This document shows, piece by piece, positions 39,617 to 49,455 of a stretch of DNA of 64,000 bases (positions are counted from its first letter, which is position 1; each line of letters opens with the position of its first letter). The notes under the pieces were generated by a model. That model was not told the origin of the DNA and did no database searches. It saw only the letters and a list, made by a program, of their open reading frames with translations. This stretch comes from Streptococcaceae bacterium AF77-01CM03A (GTDB lineage Bacteria > Bacillota > Bacilli > Lactobacillales > Streptococcaceae): assembly GCA_027665725.1 (NCBI GenBank), contig JAQDDS010000004.1, positions 1 to 64,000 on the forward strand, read 5' to 3'. The position numbers and the translations under genes were made by a program.

Positions 39617-39637
39617 AAAAAATATAGGAGAATCAAA

Positions 39638-40678
39638 ATGGCAGAAATTACAGCTAAACTTGTTAAAGAGTTGCGTGAAAAATCTGGTGCTGGTGTTATG
39701 GACGCTAAGAAAGCATTGGTTGAAGTTGAAGGTGATATCGAAAAAGCAATCGAATTGCTTCGCGAAAAAGGTATGGCTAAGGCAGCTAAGAAAGCTGACC
39801 GTGTTGCAGCTGAAGGTTTGACTGGTGTATTTGTTAACGGTAACGTTGCAGCAGTAGTTGAAGTAAATGCTGAAACTGACTTCGTTGCGAAAAACGCTCA
39901 ATTCGTTGAATTGGTAAATGCTACAGCTAAAGTAATCGCTGAAGGTAAACCAGCTAACAACGAAGAAGCGCTTGCTTTGACAATGCCTTCAGGTGAAACT
40001 CTTGAAGCAGCTTATGTATCTGCAACAGCAACAATCGGAGAAAAAATCTCATTCCGTCGCTTTGCTTTGATTGAAAAAACAGATGCACAACACTTTGGAG
40101 CTTACCAACACAACGGTGGACGTATCGGTGTTATCTCTGTAATCGAGGGTGGAGATGAAGCACTTGCTAAACAAATCTCAATGCATATTGCTGCGATGAA
40201 ACCAACAGTTCTTTCATACAAAGAATTGGATGAGCAATTTGTTAAAGATGAGTTGGCACAATTGAACCACGTTATCGACCAAGATAATGAAAGCCGTGCT
40301 ATGGTTGGTAAACCAGCTCTTCCACACTTGAAATATGGATCAAAAGCTCAATTGACTGATGAAGTGATTGCTCAAGCTGAGGCTGATATTAAAGCTGAGT
40401 TGGCTGCAGAAGGCAAACCAGAAAAAATCTGGGATAAAATCATCCCAGGTAAAATGGATCGTTTCTTGCTTGACAACACTAAAGTTGACCAAGCATACAC
40501 ACTTCTTGCACAAGTCTACATCATGGATGACAGCAAGACAGTTGAAGCATACCTTGAATCAGTTAACGCTTCAGTAGTTGAGTTCGCTCGCTTTGAAGTT
40601 GGTGAAGGTATCGAGAAAGCTGCAAATGACTTTGAAGCTGAAGTTGCAGCTACAATGGCAGCAGCTTTGAATAACTAA
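39638..40678 (+). CDS. tsf: Elongation factor Ts
   Basis: Nucleotide-exchange factor for EF-Tu. The 346-residue protein opens with [22 protein letters not shown]'s conserved pattern ([10 protein letters not shown], then DAKKAL), followed by [10 protein letters not shown] and the core dimer domains. It is longer than E. coli EF-Ts (about 283) because of an internal insertion typical of streptococci. SD AGGAG precedes the ATG. Confidence 0.97.
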   Translation: MAEITAKLVKELREKSGAGVMDAKKALVEVEGDIEKAIELLREKGMAKAAKKADRVAAEGLTGVFVNGNVAAVVEVNAETDFVAKNAQFVELVNATAKVIAEGKPANNEEALALTMPSGETLEAAYVSATATIGEKISFRRFALIEKTDAQHFGAYQHNGGRIGVISVIEGGDEALAKQISMHIAAMKPTVLSYKELDEQFVKDELAQLNHVIDQDNESRAMVGKPALPHLKYGSKAQLTDEVIAQAEADIKAELAAEGKPEKIWDKIIPGKMDRFLLDNTKVDQAYTLLAQVYIMDDSKTVEAYLESVNASVVEFARFEVGEGIEKAANDFEAEVAATMAAALNN

Positions 40679-40688
40679 TAATAAAAAG

Positions 40689-40715
40689 AGGAAGCAGATT
40701 TGCTTCCTTTTTCTT
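40689..40715 (+). terminator. Terminator after tsf
   Basis: GGAAGCA/TGCTTCC stem with a short loop, followed by TTTTTCTTTT, 10 bp after the tsf stop. Confidence 0.85.
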
Positions 40716-40765
40716 TTAGAAAAAATTAAAAAGCCCTTTAACAAGAGCTTTGTGTATTTAGGAGA

Positions 40766-41692
40766 CTACACTTCAAATTCATAGAGTGCTGTAGATAGGT
40801 AACGTTCTCCGTTATCTGGTGCAAGCGCAAGGACTTTTTTACCTGCCCCAAGTTTTTTAGCAACTTCGATTGCTGCATAGATAGCTGCAGCAGAAGAAAT
40901 ACCTACCAAGAAACCTTCTTTTCCACCGATTTCACGGCCAAGTGCAAGAGCATTGTCTGATGTCACGCGAACGATACCATCATAAGCTTCTGTATCAAGT
41001 GTTTCTGGGATGAATCCTGCAGAGATACCTTGAATTTTGTGAGGTCCTGGTTTTTCACCTGATAAGATTGCTGACTCGTCTGCCTCAACTGCAAAAACTT
41101 GAATATTTGAATTAGCCAATTTAAGAGCGTGAGAGACACCAGAAATAGTTCCACCAGTACCAACTCCAGCAACAAAGGCATCTAAACCATCAGCTCCGAA
41201 ATCAGCTAGAATTTCAGCTCCTGTTGTTCTTTCGTGAACTTCTGGGTTAGCTTGGTTATTAAACTGTAAGGGTAGGAAACCATCACGCTCAGCAGCAATT
41301 TCCTGCGCTTTTGCAATCGCACCTTTCATTCCTTCGCTACCAGGAGTGAGGACTAGTTCAGCACCATAAGCTTGGATGATCTTGCGGCGTTCAACACTCA
41401 TTGTTTCAGGCATAACGATGACAACTTTATAACCTTTAGCAGCGCCAACCCATGAAAGACCGATACCAGTGTTACCACTTGTTGCTTCTACAATAGTAGA
41501 ACCTGGTTTCAGTTTACCTTCTTGCTCTGCTTTTTCAATCATACTAAGAGCGATGCGGTCTTTAACGGATGAACCTGGGTTAAAAGCTTCTAATTTTACG
41601 TAAACATCTGCTGCACCTTCTGGTACAATGTTATTCAATTTAACAATCGGTGTTTTTCCGATAAGTTCTGTGATATTGTTATAAATAGCCAT
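40766..41692 (-). CDS. cysK: Cysteine synthase (O-acetylserine sulfhydrylase)
   Basis: PLP enzyme producing cysteine from O-acetylserine and sulfide. The 308-residue protein has the PLP Lys44 in GSSVKDRIA, the substrate loop TSGNTG, the phosphate-binding GTGGTISG, and a short C-terminus typical of the CysK/CysM group. It is convergent with tsf and has its own promoter (41722-41750). No CysR box or T-box was recognised. Confidence 0.95.
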   Translation of the reverse strand: MAIYNNITELIGKTPIVKLNNIVPEGAADVYVKLEAFNPGSSVKDRIALSMIEKAEQEGKLKPGSTIVEATSGNTGIGLSWVGAAKGYKVVIVMPETMSVERRKIIQAYGAELVLTPGSEGMKGAIAKAQEIAAERDGFLPLQFNNQANPEVHERTTGAEILADFGADGLDAFVAGVGTGGTISGVSHALKLANSNIQVFAVEADESAILSGEKPGPHKIQGISAGFIPETLDTEAYDGIVRVTSDNALALGREIGGKEGFLVGISSAAAIYAAIEVAKKLGAGKKVLALAPDNGERYLSTALYEFEV

Positions 41693-41721
41693 GTTAGCAC
41701 CTCTTTATATAAGATGCTTCT

Positions 41722-41750
41722 AGTATAACGCTAACTTTGACTTTTGTAAA
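41722..41750 (-). promoter_or_regulatory. Promoter of cysK
   Basis: On the minus strand TTTACA (41745-41750), 17-bp spacer, TATACT (41722-41727). SD AGAGGTG precedes the ATG at 41692. Confidence 0.7.
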
Positions 41751-41758
41751 ATATAGAA

Positions 41759-41786
41759 ATCCTATCGAGGCGATAGGATTTTTTTA
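41759..41786. terminator. Terminator between yigZ and cysK
   Basis: ATCCTATCG/CGATAGGAT 9-bp stem with AGG loop. The long T run is on the plus side; the minus side reads TTTCTATATTTT. It most likely ends yigZ (minus) and blocks any plus-strand readthrough. Confidence 0.7.
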
Positions 41787-41845
41787 TAACAATCAGAAAA
41801 AATAGTCAGTGTAAATCTAAAAATTGAGGGGATATAAAAAATAAT

Positions 41846-42481
41846 TTACACAAGGTTTACAGGAACTTCAACTTCTCGTAAACCTTGATCCGTTAGGATA
41901 ACTTTCCCATTAAAAAATTCTATGAGGGCAGCGTTGGTATCCTCTTTATCTTCTTTATCAACAAAGATAATTGTGTCAACTTGATCTGTAAAGTTGGTTT
42001 CGAGTTCCATAAGATTATGTTCTTTAAGAAAATTCCCATACTCTTGATATTGAGCATAGCTCATTTGAATTTGAATCCCTGCTTGTTCTTTAATTTCAAC
42101 AATTCCAATTTCTTTGACAGCTAAGGCAACACTACCTGCATAAGCGCGAATAAGACCACCTGCTCCCAGCTTGATACCACCAAAATATCTGGTAACAACT
42201 ACACAGATATTGGTTAAATTGTGATTTTCCAAAACTCCTAGCATTGGTACACCAGCAGTACCACTTGGCTCTCCATCGTCACTAGTTCGTTTTATTTCAC
42301 TACGTTCACCTATGATAAAAGCAGAGCAGTTGTGGGTAGCCTTGTAGTGCTCTTTCTTGATTGCGTTGATGAAGGCGCGGGCTTCTTCTTCACTATAGAC
42401 ACGTTTTGCATGACAAATAAATCGTGATTTTTTGATTTCTTCTTGGACTTGTCCGTCCTCTTTTATCGTTCTAAATTCCAT
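41846..42481 (-). CDS. YigZ/IMPACT family protein
   Basis: A 211-residue protein of the UPF0029/IMPACT family. The N-terminal IMPACT domain (about 1-125) has KKSRFICHAKRV, the GEPSGTAGVPML motif, and TRYFGGIKLGAGGLIRAY; a ferredoxin-like C-terminal domain follows. The family is linked to translation control in eukaryotes; the bacterial role is unclear. It is divergent from comFA, 55 bp apart, with a -10 only 6 nt before the ATG and no SD. Confidence 0.9.
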   Translation of the reverse strand: MEFRTIKEDGQVQEEIKKSRFICHAKRVYSEEEARAFINAIKKEHYKATHNCSAFIIGERSEIKRTSDDGEPSGTAGVPMLGVLENHNLTNICVVVTRYFGGIKLGAGGLIRAYAGSVALAVKEIGIVEIKEQAGIQIQMSYAQYQEYGNFLKEHNLMELETNFTDQVDTIIFVDKEDKEDTNAALIEFFNGKVILTDQGLREVEVPVNLV

Positions 42482-42487
42482 AATTTT

Positions 42488-42493
42488 ATTGTA
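42488..42493 (-). promoter_or_regulatory. -10 of yigZ, leaderless geometry
   Basis: TACAAT on the minus strand ends 6 nt before the ATG (42481). No SD fits, so the transcript is predicted to begin at the start codon. A weak TAGAAC lies at -35 distance. Confidence 0.5.
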
Positions 42494-42521
42494 CTAAAAA
42501 ATAGTCTAAAGTTCTAGATTT

Positions 42522-42529
42522 TACGAATA
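42522..42529 (+). promoter_or_regulatory. cin-box (ComX/SigX promoter) of comFA-comFC
   Basis: TACGAATA is an exact match to the competence late-gene cin-box. It ends 7 nt before the comFA ATG (42537), so the transcript should be leaderless or nearly so. Confidence 0.85.
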
Positions 42530-42536
42530 AAGAAGT

Positions 42537-43835
42537 ATGAAAATAAATCCAAATTATCTTGGTCGACTTTTTACAGAACAAGAATTAAGCCCAGAAGAAC
42601 AACAGCTGGCGGAGAAGCTACCAAGCATGAGAATAGAGAAGGGGAAACTCTTCTGTCAACGATGTGATAGTATGATTCAAGATGAATGGTCTCTACCTAT
42701 TAATGCTCATTACTGCCGAGAATGTTTGTTGATGAAGCGAGTTAGGAGTGATCAGGCCTTATATTATTTCCCTCAAGAAGATTTTCCAAAACAAGATGTT
42801 CTTAAATGGCAGGGACAATTGACTCCATTTCAAGAGAAAGTATCAGAGGGATTACTTCAAGCGGTAGAAAGTCAGCAGCCAACTTTAGTTCATGCAGTGA
42901 CTGGCGCTGGGAAGACAGAGATGATTTATCAAGTTGTTGCGAAAGTTATTAATGATGGTGGCGCAGTTTGTCTAGCCAGTCCCCGTATAGATGTTTGTTT
43001 GGAATTGTATAAGCGATTGCAGAATGATTTTACTTGTGAGATAGCCTTGCTGCATGGAGAGTCCAAACCATATTTTCGAACCCCTCTGGTTGTTGCGACG
43101 ACTCATCAATTATTAAAGTTTTACCATGCTTTTGATTTGCTAATAGTAGATGAAGTAGATGCTTTTCCTTATGTTGACAACAAGATGCTTTACAAAGCTG
43201 TAAAGAATTGTGTAAAGGATGATGGACTTAGAATTTTCCTCACCGCTACTTCTACAGACGAGTTGGATAAGAAAGTTCGATTAGGGGAACTAAAACGACT
43301 AAGCCTACCAAGGCGGTTCCATGGGAATCCTTTAATTATTCCAAAACCCGTCTGGCTATCTGATCTGGATAAATGTTTGGATAAGTTTCGCCTACCATTA
43401 AAGTTAAAAAGATATGTTGAAAACCAGAGAAGAACTGGCTACCCCTTACTAATATTTGCATCAGAAATTACAAAGGGAGAGAAGTTGAAGGAAATCTTGC
43501 AGCTAGAGTTTCCGAATGAGAAAATTGGTTTCGTATCCTCAGTTACTGAAGATAGATTAGAGCAAGTTCAAGCTTTTAGGGATAGGGAATTGACCATATT
43601 GATAAGCACAACAATATTGGAGCGCGGAGTTACCTTCCCTTGTGTTGATGTCTGTGTCGTAGAAGCAAACCATCGTCTTTTTACAAAATCAAGCCTCATT
43701 CAAATTGGAGGACGTGTAGGTCGTAGCATGGATAGGCCAACAGGAGATTTAATTTTCTTTCATAATGGATTAAACCGTTCGATTAAGAATGCTATAAAGG
43801 AAATCAAGCTGATGAACAAGGAGGCAGGCTTATGA
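42537..43835 (+). CDS. comFA: Competence DNA-uptake helicase ComFA
   Basis: DEAD-type ATPase on the cytoplasmic face of the uptake channel that drives ssDNA import. The 432-residue protein has an N-terminal four-Cys zinc finger (FCQRC ... YCREC), Walker A AVTGAGKTEM, DEVD box, and C-terminal helicase motifs (TTILERGVT, QIGGRVGRS). Expressed from an exact cin-box, so late competence. Overlaps comFC by 4 bp. Confidence 0.95.
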   Translation: MKINPNYLGRLFTEQELSPEEQQLAEKLPSMRIEKGKLFCQRCDSMIQDEWSLPINAHYCRECLLMKRVRSDQALYYFPQEDFPKQDVLKWQGQLTPFQEKVSEGLLQAVESQQPTLVHAVTGAGKTEMIYQVVAKVINDGGAVCLASPRIDVCLELYKRLQNDFTCEIALLHGESKPYFRTPLVVATTHQLLKFYHAFDLLIVDEVDAFPYVDNKMLYKAVKNCVKDDGLRIFLTATSTDELDKKVRLGELKRLSLPRRFHGNPLIIPKPVWLSDLDKCLDKFRLPLKLKRYVENQRRTGYPLLIFASEITKGEKLKEILQLEFPNEKIGFVSSVTEDRLEQVQAFRDRELTILISTTILERGVTFPCVDVCVVEANHRLFTKSSLIQIGGRVGRSMDRPTGDLIFFHNGLNRSIKNAIKEIKLMNKEAGL

Positions 43836-44494
43836 TTTGTTTACTTTGTGGTCAACATTTAAAGAAAAATCTAACCTTTGGAGAGCTTCTTTTTTTGAAA
43901 AAGGAGGAGGGCTCACTTTGTTTAGCTTGTTACTCAAATTTTGAAATGATTGGGGAAGAACATTGCCCAAATTGTTATAAAAAAGGGGTGTCAAGTTCGT
44001 GTCAAGATTGTCAACTTTGGTGTAAAGAAGGGCTTGAGGTAAGTCATGAAGCGATTTTTACTTATAATCAACCAATGAAAGACTTTTTTAATCGTTACAA
44101 ATTTGATGGCGATTATATTCTCCGAAAAGTTTTTTCAATGATTTTAAATGAGAATTTAAAAAAATACAAGGATTACCATTTTATTTTAATACCGTTAAGC
44201 CCTGAGAGGTATGCAAAAAGAGGTTTTAATCAGGTTGTAGGCTTAATAGAGGCTGCAGGACTTTCCCATCTGGACGTATTAGGGAAAAGAGAAGAAAAAG
44301 CAAGTTCTTCTAAAAATCGTTCAGAGCGTTTGGCCACGGAACTTCCATTTTTTATTAAAGAAGACAGTAGGGTTCCAAAGAAAATTCTATTGATTGATGA
44401 TATTTATACGACGGGAGCGACTGTTAACCGTGTCAAGAGTATGCTAGAAAATGCAGGAGCAGAAGAGGTTAGAACATTTTCCCTCGTAAGATGA
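43832..44494 (+). CDS. comFC: Competence protein ComFC (phosphoribosyltransferase-like)
   Basis: A 220-residue protein with an N-terminal zinc finger (CLLCG, CLAC, CPNC, CQDC) and a C-terminal PRTase-type domain with LLIDDIYTTGATVN. It interacts with ComFA in pneumococcus and is needed for efficient transformation. It overlaps comFA by 4 bp and shares the cin-box promoter. Confidence 0.94.
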   Translation: MICLLCGQHLKKNLTFGELLFLKKEEGSLCLACYSNFEMIGEEHCPNCYKKGVSSSCQDCQLWCKEGLEVSHEAIFTYNQPMKDFFNRYKFDGDYILRKVFSMILNENLKKYKDYHFILIPLSPERYAKRGFNQVVGLIEAAGLSHLDVLGKREEKASSSKNRSERLATELPFFIKEDSRVPKKILLIDDIYTTGATVNRVKSMLENAGAEEVRTFSLVR

Positions 44495-44503
44495 GGAAAA
44501 AGA

Positions 44504-44532
44504 TTGCAATAATTTTTTGAAAGCGTTATAAT
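44504..44532 (+). promoter_or_regulatory. Promoter of hpf with overlapping cre site
   Basis: TTGCAA (44504-44509), 17-bp spacer, TATAAT (44527-44532). TGAAAGCGTTATAA (44518-44531) matches the CcpA consensus TGWAANCGNTNWCA at 13 of 14 positions and covers the -10, the geometry for repression by CcpA. Confidence 0.7.
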
Positions 44533-44573
44533 AAATATAGAAAAACAAATATGTTTAGAAAGAAGGTACTTAT

Positions 44574-45122
44574 ATGATTAAATATAGTATCCGTGGTGAA
44601 AACCTAGAAGTAACAGAAGCAATTCGTGATTATGTAGTTTCTAAACTCGAAAAGATCGAAAAATACTTCCAAGCAGATCAAGAACTAGATGCACGTGTAA
44701 ATTTGAAAGTGTATCGTGAAAAGACTGCTAAGGTAGAAGTAACAATTCCACTTGGATCTATTACTCTTCGTGCAGAAGATGTTTCTCAAGATATGTATGG
44801 ATCTATTGATTTGGTGACAGATAAGATTGAACGTCAAATCCGTAAAAATAAAACTAAAATTGAACGCAAGAACAGAAATAAAGTTTCTACTAGCCAATTA
44901 TTTACAGATGCTTTGGTTGAAGAGACAGAGGGAGCTCAACCTAAAGTTGTTCGTTCAAAACAAATTGATTTAAAACCAATGGACCTTGAAGAAGCACTTC
45001 TTCAGATGGACTTATTGGGCCATGATTTCTTCATTTATATCGATGTTGAAGATGAAACTACAAATGTCATTTATCGACGCGAAGATGGAGATATTGGTCT
45101 TCTTGAAGTGAAAGAATCATAA
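44574..45122 (+). CDS. hpf: Long-form ribosome hibernation promoting factor
   Basis: A 182-residue long HPF: an N-terminal beta-alpha domain (about 1-100) that blocks the decoding region and a C-terminal dimerisation domain (about 125-182, KPMDLEEALLQMDLLGHDFFIY) that joins two 70S into a 100S. Its promoter overlaps a cre site, so it is probably derepressed as sugar runs out. SD AAGAAGG. It follows comFC by 79 bp. Confidence 0.95.
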   Translation: MIKYSIRGENLEVTEAIRDYVVSKLEKIEKYFQADQELDARVNLKVYREKTAKVEVTIPLGSITLRAEDVSQDMYGSIDLVTDKIERQIRKNKTKIERKNRNKVSTSQLFTDALVEETEGAQPKVVRSKQIDLKPMDLEEALLQMDLLGHDFFIYIDVEDETTNVIYRREDGDIGLLEVKES

Positions 45123-45142
45123 TACTTAATATGCTTAGATTA

Positions 45143-45180
45143 AAAAGGTGGTTTACACTAGTGTAAACCACCTTTTTTAT
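45143..45180 (+). terminator. Terminator after hpf
   Basis: A 16-bp perfect stem (AAAAGGTGGTTTACAC and its complement) with a 2-nt centre, followed by TTTTTTAT. Confidence 0.9.
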
Positions 45181-45246
45181 TCATGAATACTACATTTGAG
45201 CACAAGTGCTATTCCTTCTTTAAAGGTCGCTTTTTCAGTGCAAATA

Positions 45247-45255
45247 TGGTATAAT
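45247..45255 (+). promoter_or_regulatory. Extended -10 promoter of gdpP operon
   Basis: TGGTATAAT (TATAAT 45250-45255) precedes the gdpP ATG (45275) by 19 bp, with SD AGAGG between. A short 5' leader is predicted. Confidence 0.6.
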
Positions 45256-45274
45256 ATTGCGCAAGAGGTTTGTA

Positions 45275-47248
45275 ATGAAAAAAAATGAAATGAATCCCTT
45301 TTTTATATACTTATTTGTTGGGATTGCCTTTATAATCATGACTGTATTGGTTATTTTTCTTCAAAATAACCTAGTCACAATAGCATGCTTATTTTTCTTA
45401 ATGGTGGCATTTCTTCTGCTATTTTATTTTCAGAAGAAATCTTATCAAAAAACAGAAATTGAACAAATCCAGTACGTAAACCATCAGGCGGAAGATAGTT
45501 TAAGTTCACTCTTAGAACAGATGCCGGTTGGAGTTGTCAAACTAAACATGGAAAGTAGTGAGATTGAGTGGTTCAATCCCTACGCAGAGTTAATGCTGAC
45601 AACGGAAGATGGAGAAATTGACCTTCCTCAAGTTCAAGAAATTATAAAAACATCCATATCTTCTCCTGGAATTTATGCAAATGTGGGAGAAAAACGTTAT
45701 GCGGTACATCTAGATAGAAATTCTGGTGTGCTCTACTTTTTTGACGTTTCTGGAGAGTACGAAGCCACAGTGGAATTGGTTACAAGTCGCCCTGTTATTG
45801 GTATTATTTCGGTAGATAATTACGATGATTTAGAGAACGAAACATCTGAATCTGACATCAGTCACATTAATAGTTTTGTTGCTAATTTTGTCGCAGAGTT
45901 TACCGGAAAACATCAGATGTTTTCTCGTAGAGTGACAATGGATCGTTTCTACTTATTTACCGACTATACGGTATTGGAGCAATTGATGCAGGATAAATTT
46001 TCTGTAATTGATACCTTCCGTGAGGAAGCTAAGCAGAGAGATTTAGCCCTAACCATGAGTATGGGCTTGTCATACGGTGATGGCGATCATGAGGGTATTG
46101 GTAAAGTTGCTTTGTCAAATCTCAACCTTGCAGAAGTTCGAGGTGGAGACCAAGTTGTCGTAAAAGAAAATGACGAAACGAAAAATCCAATTTATTTTGG
46201 TGGTGGCTCTGCAGCTTCTATTAAGCGAACAAGAACACGTACAAGAGCAATGATGACGGCAATCTCTGAAAAGTTGAGAAGTGTTGACCATGTCTTCGTG
46301 GTTGGTCATAAAAACTTAGACATGGATGCTTTAGGTTCTGCTGTTGGTATGCAATTGTTCTCGAGTAACGTCTTGGATGAAAGTTATGTGGTCTATGATG
46401 CAGAACAAATGTCTCCGGACATTCATCGTGCCATTCAATTCTTAGAGAATGAGGGAGTAACAAAACTCATCCCTCTAACTCAAGCTATGGGAATGGTCAC
46501 TAATCGTTCCTTGCTAGTGATGGTCGACCACTCTAAGACAGCTTTAACCTTGTCAAAAGAGTTTTATGATTTGTTTACACAAACCATCATTATTGACCAC
46601 CATAGACGAGATCAGGATTTCCCGGAAAATGCTGTTATCACCTATATCGAGAGTGGAGCAAGTAGCGCGAGCGAGCTTGTAACAGAGTTGATTCAATTCC
46701 AAAACTCTAAGAAAGCACGCTTAAGTCGTATTCAAGCTAGTGTTCTCATGGGCGGTATGATGCTGGATACTAAGAATTTCACCTCTCGTGTTACTAGCCG
46801 AACCTTTGACGTGGCAAGTTATCTAAGAACACGTGGTAGTGATAGTATTGTAATTCAAGAACTTGCGGCAACTGACTTTGAAGAGTATCGATTGGTTAAT
46901 GAGCTAATCTTACAAGGACAGGCCGTACAACCTTCAATTCTTGTCGCTCAAGCCAAGGATACTAAGGAGTATGATACGGTAGTGATTAGTAAAGCAGCTG
47001 ATACTATGTTAGCCATGTCTGGCATTGAAGCTAGCTTTGTCATTGCAAAAAACAGCCAGGGGGATATTTCCATTTCTGCAAGAAGTCGAAGTAAGATCAA
47101 TGTGCAACGGATTATGGAAGAATTGGGTGGTGGAGGCCACTTCAACTTGGCAGCTGCTCGACTTACAGATATGAGTCTGCAAGAAGCAGGTGATAAACTA
47201 AAAACCGTGATTTCTAATGAAATTAGAGAAAAGGAGACAGAAGAATGA
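45275..47248 (+). CDS. gdpP: Cyclic-di-AMP phosphodiesterase GdpP
   Basis: Membrane-bound enzyme hydrolysing c-di-AMP to pApA; controls osmotic and beta-lactam responses. The 657-residue protein (start [17 protein letters not shown]) has two N-terminal TMs (about 9-50), a PAS domain, a degenerate GGDEF domain, and a DHH/DHHA1 domain with [15 protein letters not shown] and IIDHHRR. It overlaps rplI by 4 bp in the conserved gdpP-rplI-dnaB order. Confidence 0.95.
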   Translation: MKKNEMNPFFIYLFVGIAFIIMTVLVIFLQNNLVTIACLFFLMVAFLLLFYFQKKSYQKTEIEQIQYVNHQAEDSLSSLLEQMPVGVVKLNMESSEIEWFNPYAELMLTTEDGEIDLPQVQEIIKTSISSPGIYANVGEKRYAVHLDRNSGVLYFFDVSGEYEATVELVTSRPVIGIISVDNYDDLENETSESDISHINSFVANFVAEFTGKHQMFSRRVTMDRFYLFTDYTVLEQLMQDKFSVIDTFREEAKQRDLALTMSMGLSYGDGDHEGIGKVALSNLNLAEVRGGDQVVVKENDETKNPIYFGGGSAASIKRTRTRTRAMMTAISEKLRSVDHVFVVGHKNLDMDALGSAVGMQLFSSNVLDESYVVYDAEQMSPDIHRAIQFLENEGVTKLIPLTQAMGMVTNRSLLVMVDHSKTALTLSKEFYDLFTQTIIIDHHRRDQDFPENAVITYIESGASSASELVTELIQFQNSKKARLSRIQASVLMGGMMLDTKNFTSRVTSRTFDVASYLRTRGSDSIVIQELAATDFEEYRLVNELILQGQAVQPSILVAQAKDTKEYDTVVISKAADTMLAMSGIEASFVIAKNSQGDISISARSRSKINVQRIMEELGGGGHFNLAAARLTDMSLQEAGDKLKTVISNEIREKETEE

Positions 47249-47697
47249 AAGTAATCTTTTTAGCAGATGTAAAAGGTAAAGGGAAAAAAGGCGAAATCAA
47301 GGAAGTGCCAACAGGTTATGCACAAAACTTTTTGATTAAGAAAAACCTTGCTAAAGAAGCGACTTCTCAAGCAATTGGTGAGTTGCGTGGCAAGCAAAAA
47401 TCTGAAGAAAAAGCACATGCTCAACTTCTTGCAGAAGCACAAGAAATCAAGGCGAAGCTTGAAGCTGAAGAAACAATTGTTGAGTTTGTTGAAAAAGTTG
47501 GTCCAGATGGAAGAACTTTTGGTTCAATTACTAGCAAGAAAATTGCGGAAGAGCTCCAAAAACAATTTGGAATTAAAATTGATAAACGTCATATTCAAGT
47601 TCAATCTCCAATTCGAGCAGTTGGCTTGATTGATGTTCCAGTAAAAATTTATCAAGATGTAACTAGCGTCATCAATCTTCGTGTAAAAGAAGGCTAA
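47245..47697 (+). CDS. rplI: 50S ribosomal protein L9
   Basis: A 150-residue two-domain L9. The N-terminal RNA-binding domain opens [17 protein letters not shown] and has [11 protein letters not shown] long connecting helix rich in Lys/Glu/Ala leads to the C-terminal domain ([13 protein letters not shown]). It is embedded between gdpP (4-bp overlap) and dnaB. Confidence 0.96.
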   Translation: MKVIFLADVKGKGKKGEIKEVPTGYAQNFLIKKNLAKEATSQAIGELRGKQKSEEKAHAQLLAEAQEIKAKLEAEETIVEFVEKVGPDGRTFGSITSKKIAEELQKQFGIKIDKRHIQVQSPIRAVGLIDVPVKIYQDVTSVINLRVKEG

Positions 47698-47739
47698 GCT
47701 AGATTTGAGTAATGATTTTGTAAAAGGAAGGGAAATCTG

Positions 47740-49098
47740 ATGGCAGAAGTAGAGGAACTACGAGTTCAGCCCCAGGATATCTTGGCAGAACAATCTGTAT
47801 TGGGAGCTATATTTATCGATGAGAGTAAACTCGTGTTTGTTCGAGAATATATAGACTCTCGAGACTTCTTTAAGTATGCTCACCGTTTGATTTTTCAGGC
47901 CATGGTTGACTTGTCAGATCGTGGCGAAGCCATTGATGCAACGACTGTTCGCACGATCTTAGATGATCAAGGTGATTTGCAAAATATTGGCGGTTTGTCC
48001 TACCTTGTTGAGATTATCAACTCTGTACCAACCTCTGCAAACGCTGAATACTATGCAAAAATTGTAGCAGAGAAAGCCACTCTTCGTCGTCTGATTGCTA
48101 AGTTGACGGAGTCTGTAAACCAAGCTTATGAAGCCTCTAGTCCTGCAGATGAAATCATTGCTCAAGCAGAAAAAGGCTTGATAGATGTCAGCGAGAATGC
48201 AAATCGTAGTGGTTTTAGAAATATTCGTGACATTCTAAATCTTAACTTTGGAAACCTGGAAGTTCGATCGCAACAAACGTCGGATATTACGGGGATTGCA
48301 ACTGGTTATCAAGATTTGGATCATATGACAACTGGTTTGCACGAGGAGGAGTTGATTATTCTTGCTGCTCGACCTGCGGTTGGTAAAACTGCTTTTGCCT
48401 TGAATATTGCTCAAAATATTGGAACCAAACTAGACAAGACCGTTGCAATTTTCTCTCTCGAGATGGGGGCAGAGAGTTTGGTCGACCGTATGTTGGCTGC
48501 CGAAGGACTAGTAGAGTCTCATTCTATCCGTACAGGACAACTGACTGAAGAAGAATGGCGCAAATATACGATTGCTCAGGGGAATCTTGCTAAAGCAAGT
48601 ATCTATATTGACGATACACCTGGAATCCGAATTACAGAGATTCGATCACGCGCCAGAAAATTGTCTCAGGAAACAGGCAATCTTGGATTGATTTTGATTG
48701 ACTACCTGCAGCTAATTACAGGGACTGGTCGTGAGAACCGTCAGCAAGAGGTGTCAGAGATTTCACGTCAGTTGAAAATTCTAGCCAAGGAATTGAAGGT
48801 GCCTGTAATTGCGCTAAGTCAGCTGTCGCGTAGTGTTGAGCAACGTCAAGATAAAAGACCGGTGCTATCAGATATTCGTGAGTCGGGATCTATCGAGCAA
48901 GATGCGGATATCGTAGCCTTTCTTTATCGTGACGACTATTATGAGCGTGGTGGCGAAGAAGAGGAAGGCCTTCCGAATAACAAGGTAGAAGTGATTATCG
49001 AGAAAAACCGTAGTGGGGCACGTGGAACGGTAGAATTGATTTTTCAAAAAGAGTATAACAAGTTTTCAAGTATTTCGAAGAGAGAGGAACAAAGATGA
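47740..49098 (+). CDS. dnaB: Replicative DNA helicase DnaB
   Basis: Hexameric 5'-3' helicase at the fork (named DnaC in Bacillus). The 452-residue protein has an N-terminal primase-interacting domain (about 8-110), Walker A ARPAVGKTAF, Walker B LILIDYLQL, and the DnaB signature ending GTVELIF. Full length without intein. It overlaps the Veg-like gene by 4 bp. Confidence 0.96.
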   Translation: MAEVEELRVQPQDILAEQSVLGAIFIDESKLVFVREYIDSRDFFKYAHRLIFQAMVDLSDRGEAIDATTVRTILDDQGDLQNIGGLSYLVEIINSVPTSANAEYYAKIVAEKATLRRLIAKLTESVNQAYEASSPADEIIAQAEKGLIDVSENANRSGFRNIRDILNLNFGNLEVRSQQTSDITGIATGYQDLDHMTTGLHEEELIILAARPAVGKTAFALNIAQNIGTKLDKTVAIFSLEMGAESLVDRMLAAEGLVESHSIRTGQLTEEEWRKYTIAQGNLAKASIYIDDTPGIRITEIRSRARKLSQETGNLGLILIDYLQLITGTGRENRQQEVSEISRQLKILAKELKVPVIALSQLSRSVEQRQDKRPVLSDIRESGSIEQDADIVAFLYRDDYYERGGEEEEGLPNNKVEVIIEKNRSGARGTVELIFQKEYNKFSSISKREEQR

Positions 49099-49361
49099 CA
49101 GATGCATTTACAGATGTAGCCAAGATGAAAAAAATCAAAGAAGAAATCAAGGCGCATGAAGGACAAGTAGTGGAAATGACCTTAGAAAATGGTCGTAAAC
49201 GCCAAAAGAATCGATTAGGAAGGCTTATCGAAGTTTATCCATCACTCTTTATCGTTGAATTTGGAAATGTTGAAGGAGACAAACAAGCAAATGTCTATGT
49301 TGAATCCTTCACGTATTCTGATATTTTAACAGAAAAGAATTTGATTCACTATTTGGATTAA
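49095..49361 (+). CDS. Veg-family protein (DUF1021)
   Basis: An 88-residue protein related to B. subtilis Veg, a small SH3-like/Sm-like protein implicated in biofilm control and spore outgrowth there. The hallmark is GQVVEMTLENGRKRQKNR, and the second half is beta-rich. In streptococci it follows dnaB, here with a 4-bp overlap. The role in non-spore-formers is unknown. Confidence 0.85.
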   Translation: MTDAFTDVAKMKKIKEEIKAHEGQVVEMTLENGRKRQKNRLGRLIEVYPSLFIVEFGNVEGDKQANVYVESFTYSDILTEKNLIHYLD

Positions 49362-49366
49362 GGTTG

Positions 49367-49400
49367 AAAGTGGGAGTTTTCTCACTTTTTTCTTTTTCTT
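49367..49400 (+). terminator. Terminator before cbpD
   Basis: AAAGTG/CACTTT arms with an inner GAG/CTC and T-rich loop, then TTTTTCTTTTTC. It separates cbpD from the constitutive gdpP-dnaB operon. Confidence 0.7.
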
Positions 49401-49407
49401 TCGAATG
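49400..49407 (+). promoter_or_regulatory. Degenerate cin-box of cbpD
   Basis: TTCGAATG matches the cin-box TACGAATA at six of eight positions, keeps the CGAAT core, and sits 48 bp before the cbpD ATG. CbpD is a known ComX-regulated late gene, so the site is plausible though weak. Confidence 0.5.
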
Positions 49408-49455
49408 ATATAAATGAGGTCAACCTCAAAAATTTATCTATTCGAAGGAGAATGA

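Noticed and set aside
39035-39901. Several minus-strand ORFs opposite rpsB and tsf
   Set aside because: Frames opened by the biased codon use of highly expressed genes; composition (Phe, Cys, Asn rich) is not protein-like.
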